Source: an uncultured Lachnospiraceae bacterium
GTDB lineage: Bacteria; Bacillota; Clostridia; Lachnospirales; Lachnospiraceae
Length of the DNA stretch: 5,787 bases
Direction of reading: 5' to 3'
Assembly (NCBI GenBank): GCA_947565255.1
Contig: CANOFI010000154.1
Location: forward strand, 1 to 5,787
The translations under genes and the position numbers were made by a program. This document shows, piece by piece, positions 4,689 through 5,787 of this stretch (positions within the stretch are counted from its first letter, which is position 1; every line of letters starts with the position of its first letter). The notes beneath the pieces are model-generated. The model searched no databases and was not told the DNA's origin. It saw only the letters and a list, made by a program, of their open reading frames with translations.

Positions 4689-5787
4689 TTAATTTGTAAT
4701 ATATTCATACAAGTCTTCCCGCACCGGGACATCCAGCAGCCACTCGATTTCAACGGCTGTTTTTTCTGTATTTAACATGGTGAATTGTTTTGTTCTGCCG
4801 CTTGCCTGCATCTGTCCAAGATAATAAAATTCTTTTGAAACTTTATCATCTTTATTTTTTCTGACAAACAAATGAACCTGAATCCCACGCTCTTTGGCAT
4901 GCAGAAAATTCTGCACATCCTCAGATTCCAGACTCCTCCCCGATTTTGAAATTGCAACCAGACAACTTCTGCTTGTAAAACGGTCCTCATATCTTGTCGT
5001 ATCGCTTATACAATCTTCCTTGTCATAATTAATAAACACCGGAAATGTTTTCGTTTTCTGATCAAATTTATAACCGCCAATATTAAGAGGAACCTCATTT
5101 GTTTCCCAATTGAGCAATCTGCATGTATCCTCATATGTATACTTCTGATACAAAACAAAATCTGTATCTCTGTATGTATTGAAATAATCTCTCTCATTTC
5201 TGCGAATTCCAAAGGCGAGAATCTCTTTTACTATTTCATAGAATTCCTGGTTCGCCAGCATTTGCAAAAACAATTTGGATATCTGATACTCATCTGTACC
5301 GTTATCCTTTTTCTCCATAAAAACACATTCTTTATATGTTTTTCTTCCAGTACCTGTCGGAAATGTATTAGTCATTATATTGATAATATTTATCTGCTGT
5401 TCGCTGCTCATCTGAATTCCATACTGCCTTTGCAGCTCCTCTTTTAGTTCCGCAAAAAAAATGGATTTGGATAATGTATGTGCATATGCAAGTATACGGT
5501 CCAGAAGACGCAGCTCCTGAATCCGCTTTCCGTTTGCAAATTTCTTCGATATAAATTCAACAATTTTTTCTTCCCCGGCAGACAGCCGAACCGTATATTC
5601 CTTTTCATATTTGACGAGAAACTTATAATATGAACCCAAACTGTTGTTATCAAATATACGCAGAACATCCATTTCGCCGTAATCATCGAAGTCCTTTAAA
5701 CTCGGAATTTTGCCAAGTTTATTTTTTAAATTTATATAATTCTCTTTTATCAGCTTAATATCACTAAAATTCGCATGGTCAACTGCT
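4689..5787 (-). CDS. C-terminal part of a DUF3427-type superfamily II helicase (5' end outside the window)
   Basis: The frame is open to the right window edge, giving 365 visible residues with no start. The Met at 5672 is internal, because 38 further in-frame codons precede it and have the same style (KIPSLKDFDDYGEMDVLRIF). I recognise this as the C-terminal region, including DUF3427, of large (about 900-1000 aa) proteins that usually carry an N-terminal phospholipase-D-like nuclease domain and a DEAD/DEAH helicase core. Those domains are outside the window and inferred. In visible numbering, recognisable segments are SLGSYYKFLVKYEKEY (49-64), GIQMSSEQQINIINIMTNTFPTGTG (123-147), EFYEIVKEILAFGIRRN (181-197), DTDFVLYQKYTYEDTCRLLNW (207-227) and LNIGGYKFDQKTKTFPVFINY (234-254), then DTTRYEDRFTSRS (262-274), SKSGRSLESEDVQNFL (280-295) and the C-terminal EIEWLLDVPVREDLYEYI (346-363). 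DUF3427 has no firmly established function. The gene is linked to the Nudix enzyme 16 bp downstream and is AT-rich compared with glpK. Confidence 0.82.
   Translation of the reverse strand, partial: AVDHANFSDIKLIKENYINLKNKLGKIPSLKDFDDYGEMDVLRIFDNNSLGSYYKFLVKYEKEYTVRLSAGEEKIVEFISKKFANGKRIQELRLLDRILAYAHTLSKSIFFAELKEELQRQYGIQMSSEQQINIINIMTNTFPTGTGRKTYKECVFMEKKDNGTDEYQISKLFLQMLANQEFYEIVKEILAFGIRRNERDYFNTYRDTDFVLYQKYTYEDTCRLLNWETNEVPLNIGGYKFDQKTKTFPVFINYDKEDCISDTTRYEDRFTSRSCLVAISKSGRSLESEDVQNFLHAKERGIQVHLFVRKNKDDKVSKEFYYLGQMQASGRTKQFTMLNTEKTAVEIEWLLDVPVREDLYEYITN

Noticed and set aside
4271..4753. Longer Nudix start at 4753 (160 aa)
   Set aside because: The extra 27 residues (Cys- and Met-rich) do not match the Nudix fold, overlap the helicase gene, and lack an RBS. 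The start at 4672 has TAGGAG and gives the standard N-terminus.
4689..5672. Treating the Met at 5672 as the true start of a 327-aa protein
   Set aside because: The frame stays open for 38 more codons to the window edge with sequence that continues the family pattern, so this Met is internal and the gene is truncated by the window.

Overview
The window looks like a chromosomal segment of a low-to-moderate GC Firmicute, most likely a gut-type Clostridia/Lachnospiraceae member. This rests on AGGAGG-type ribosome binding sites, AT-rich intergenic DNA, and the Firmicute flavour of the proteins (MATE exporter, YjbR, GlpK, DUF3427 helicase tail). The taxonomic call is an inference from protein style, not a database match.

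Layout from left to right. (1) 79-432, minus strand: a 117-residue protein I do not recognise, with a strong RBS. (2) 433-825: a 393-bp divergent intergenic region holding two near-perfect palindromes. One lies in the leader of the minus-strand gene and one overlaps the presumed promoter of the plus-strand gene. (3) 826-2226, plus strand: a complete 12-TM MATE-family exporter. (4) 2190-2244: a strong minus-strand intrinsic terminator whose distal arm and T-tract lie inside the last codons of the MATE gene. (5) 2292-5787, minus strand: four genes in one direction, read from the right edge: the C-terminal part of a large DUF3427-type superfamily II helicase (5' end outside the window), a MutT-like Nudix hydrolase, glycerol kinase glpK, and a small MmcQ/YjbR-family protein, ending at the terminator in (4).

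Functional reading. The helicase tail and the Nudix gene are 15-17 bp apart, with the Nudix RBS filling the gap, so they look like a translationally linked pair. Samples of their sequence are clearly more AT-rich than glpK and the MATE gene, which suggests a separate, perhaps horizontally acquired, nucleic-acid-processing or defence-like module. glpK follows only 33 bp after the Nudix stop but carries its own good sigma-A-type promoter (TTGACA, 17-bp spacer, TAACAT), whose -10 box overlaps the Nudix stop codon. glpK is therefore probably independently expressed despite the tight packing. yjbR probably shares the glpK transcript, since no terminator is visible between them. No RNA genes, insertion sequences, CRISPR arrays or attachment sites were seen.

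The most interesting item is the helicase-Nudix pair. The next is the set of operator-like palindromes in the divergent region, which has no linked regulator gene in the window.
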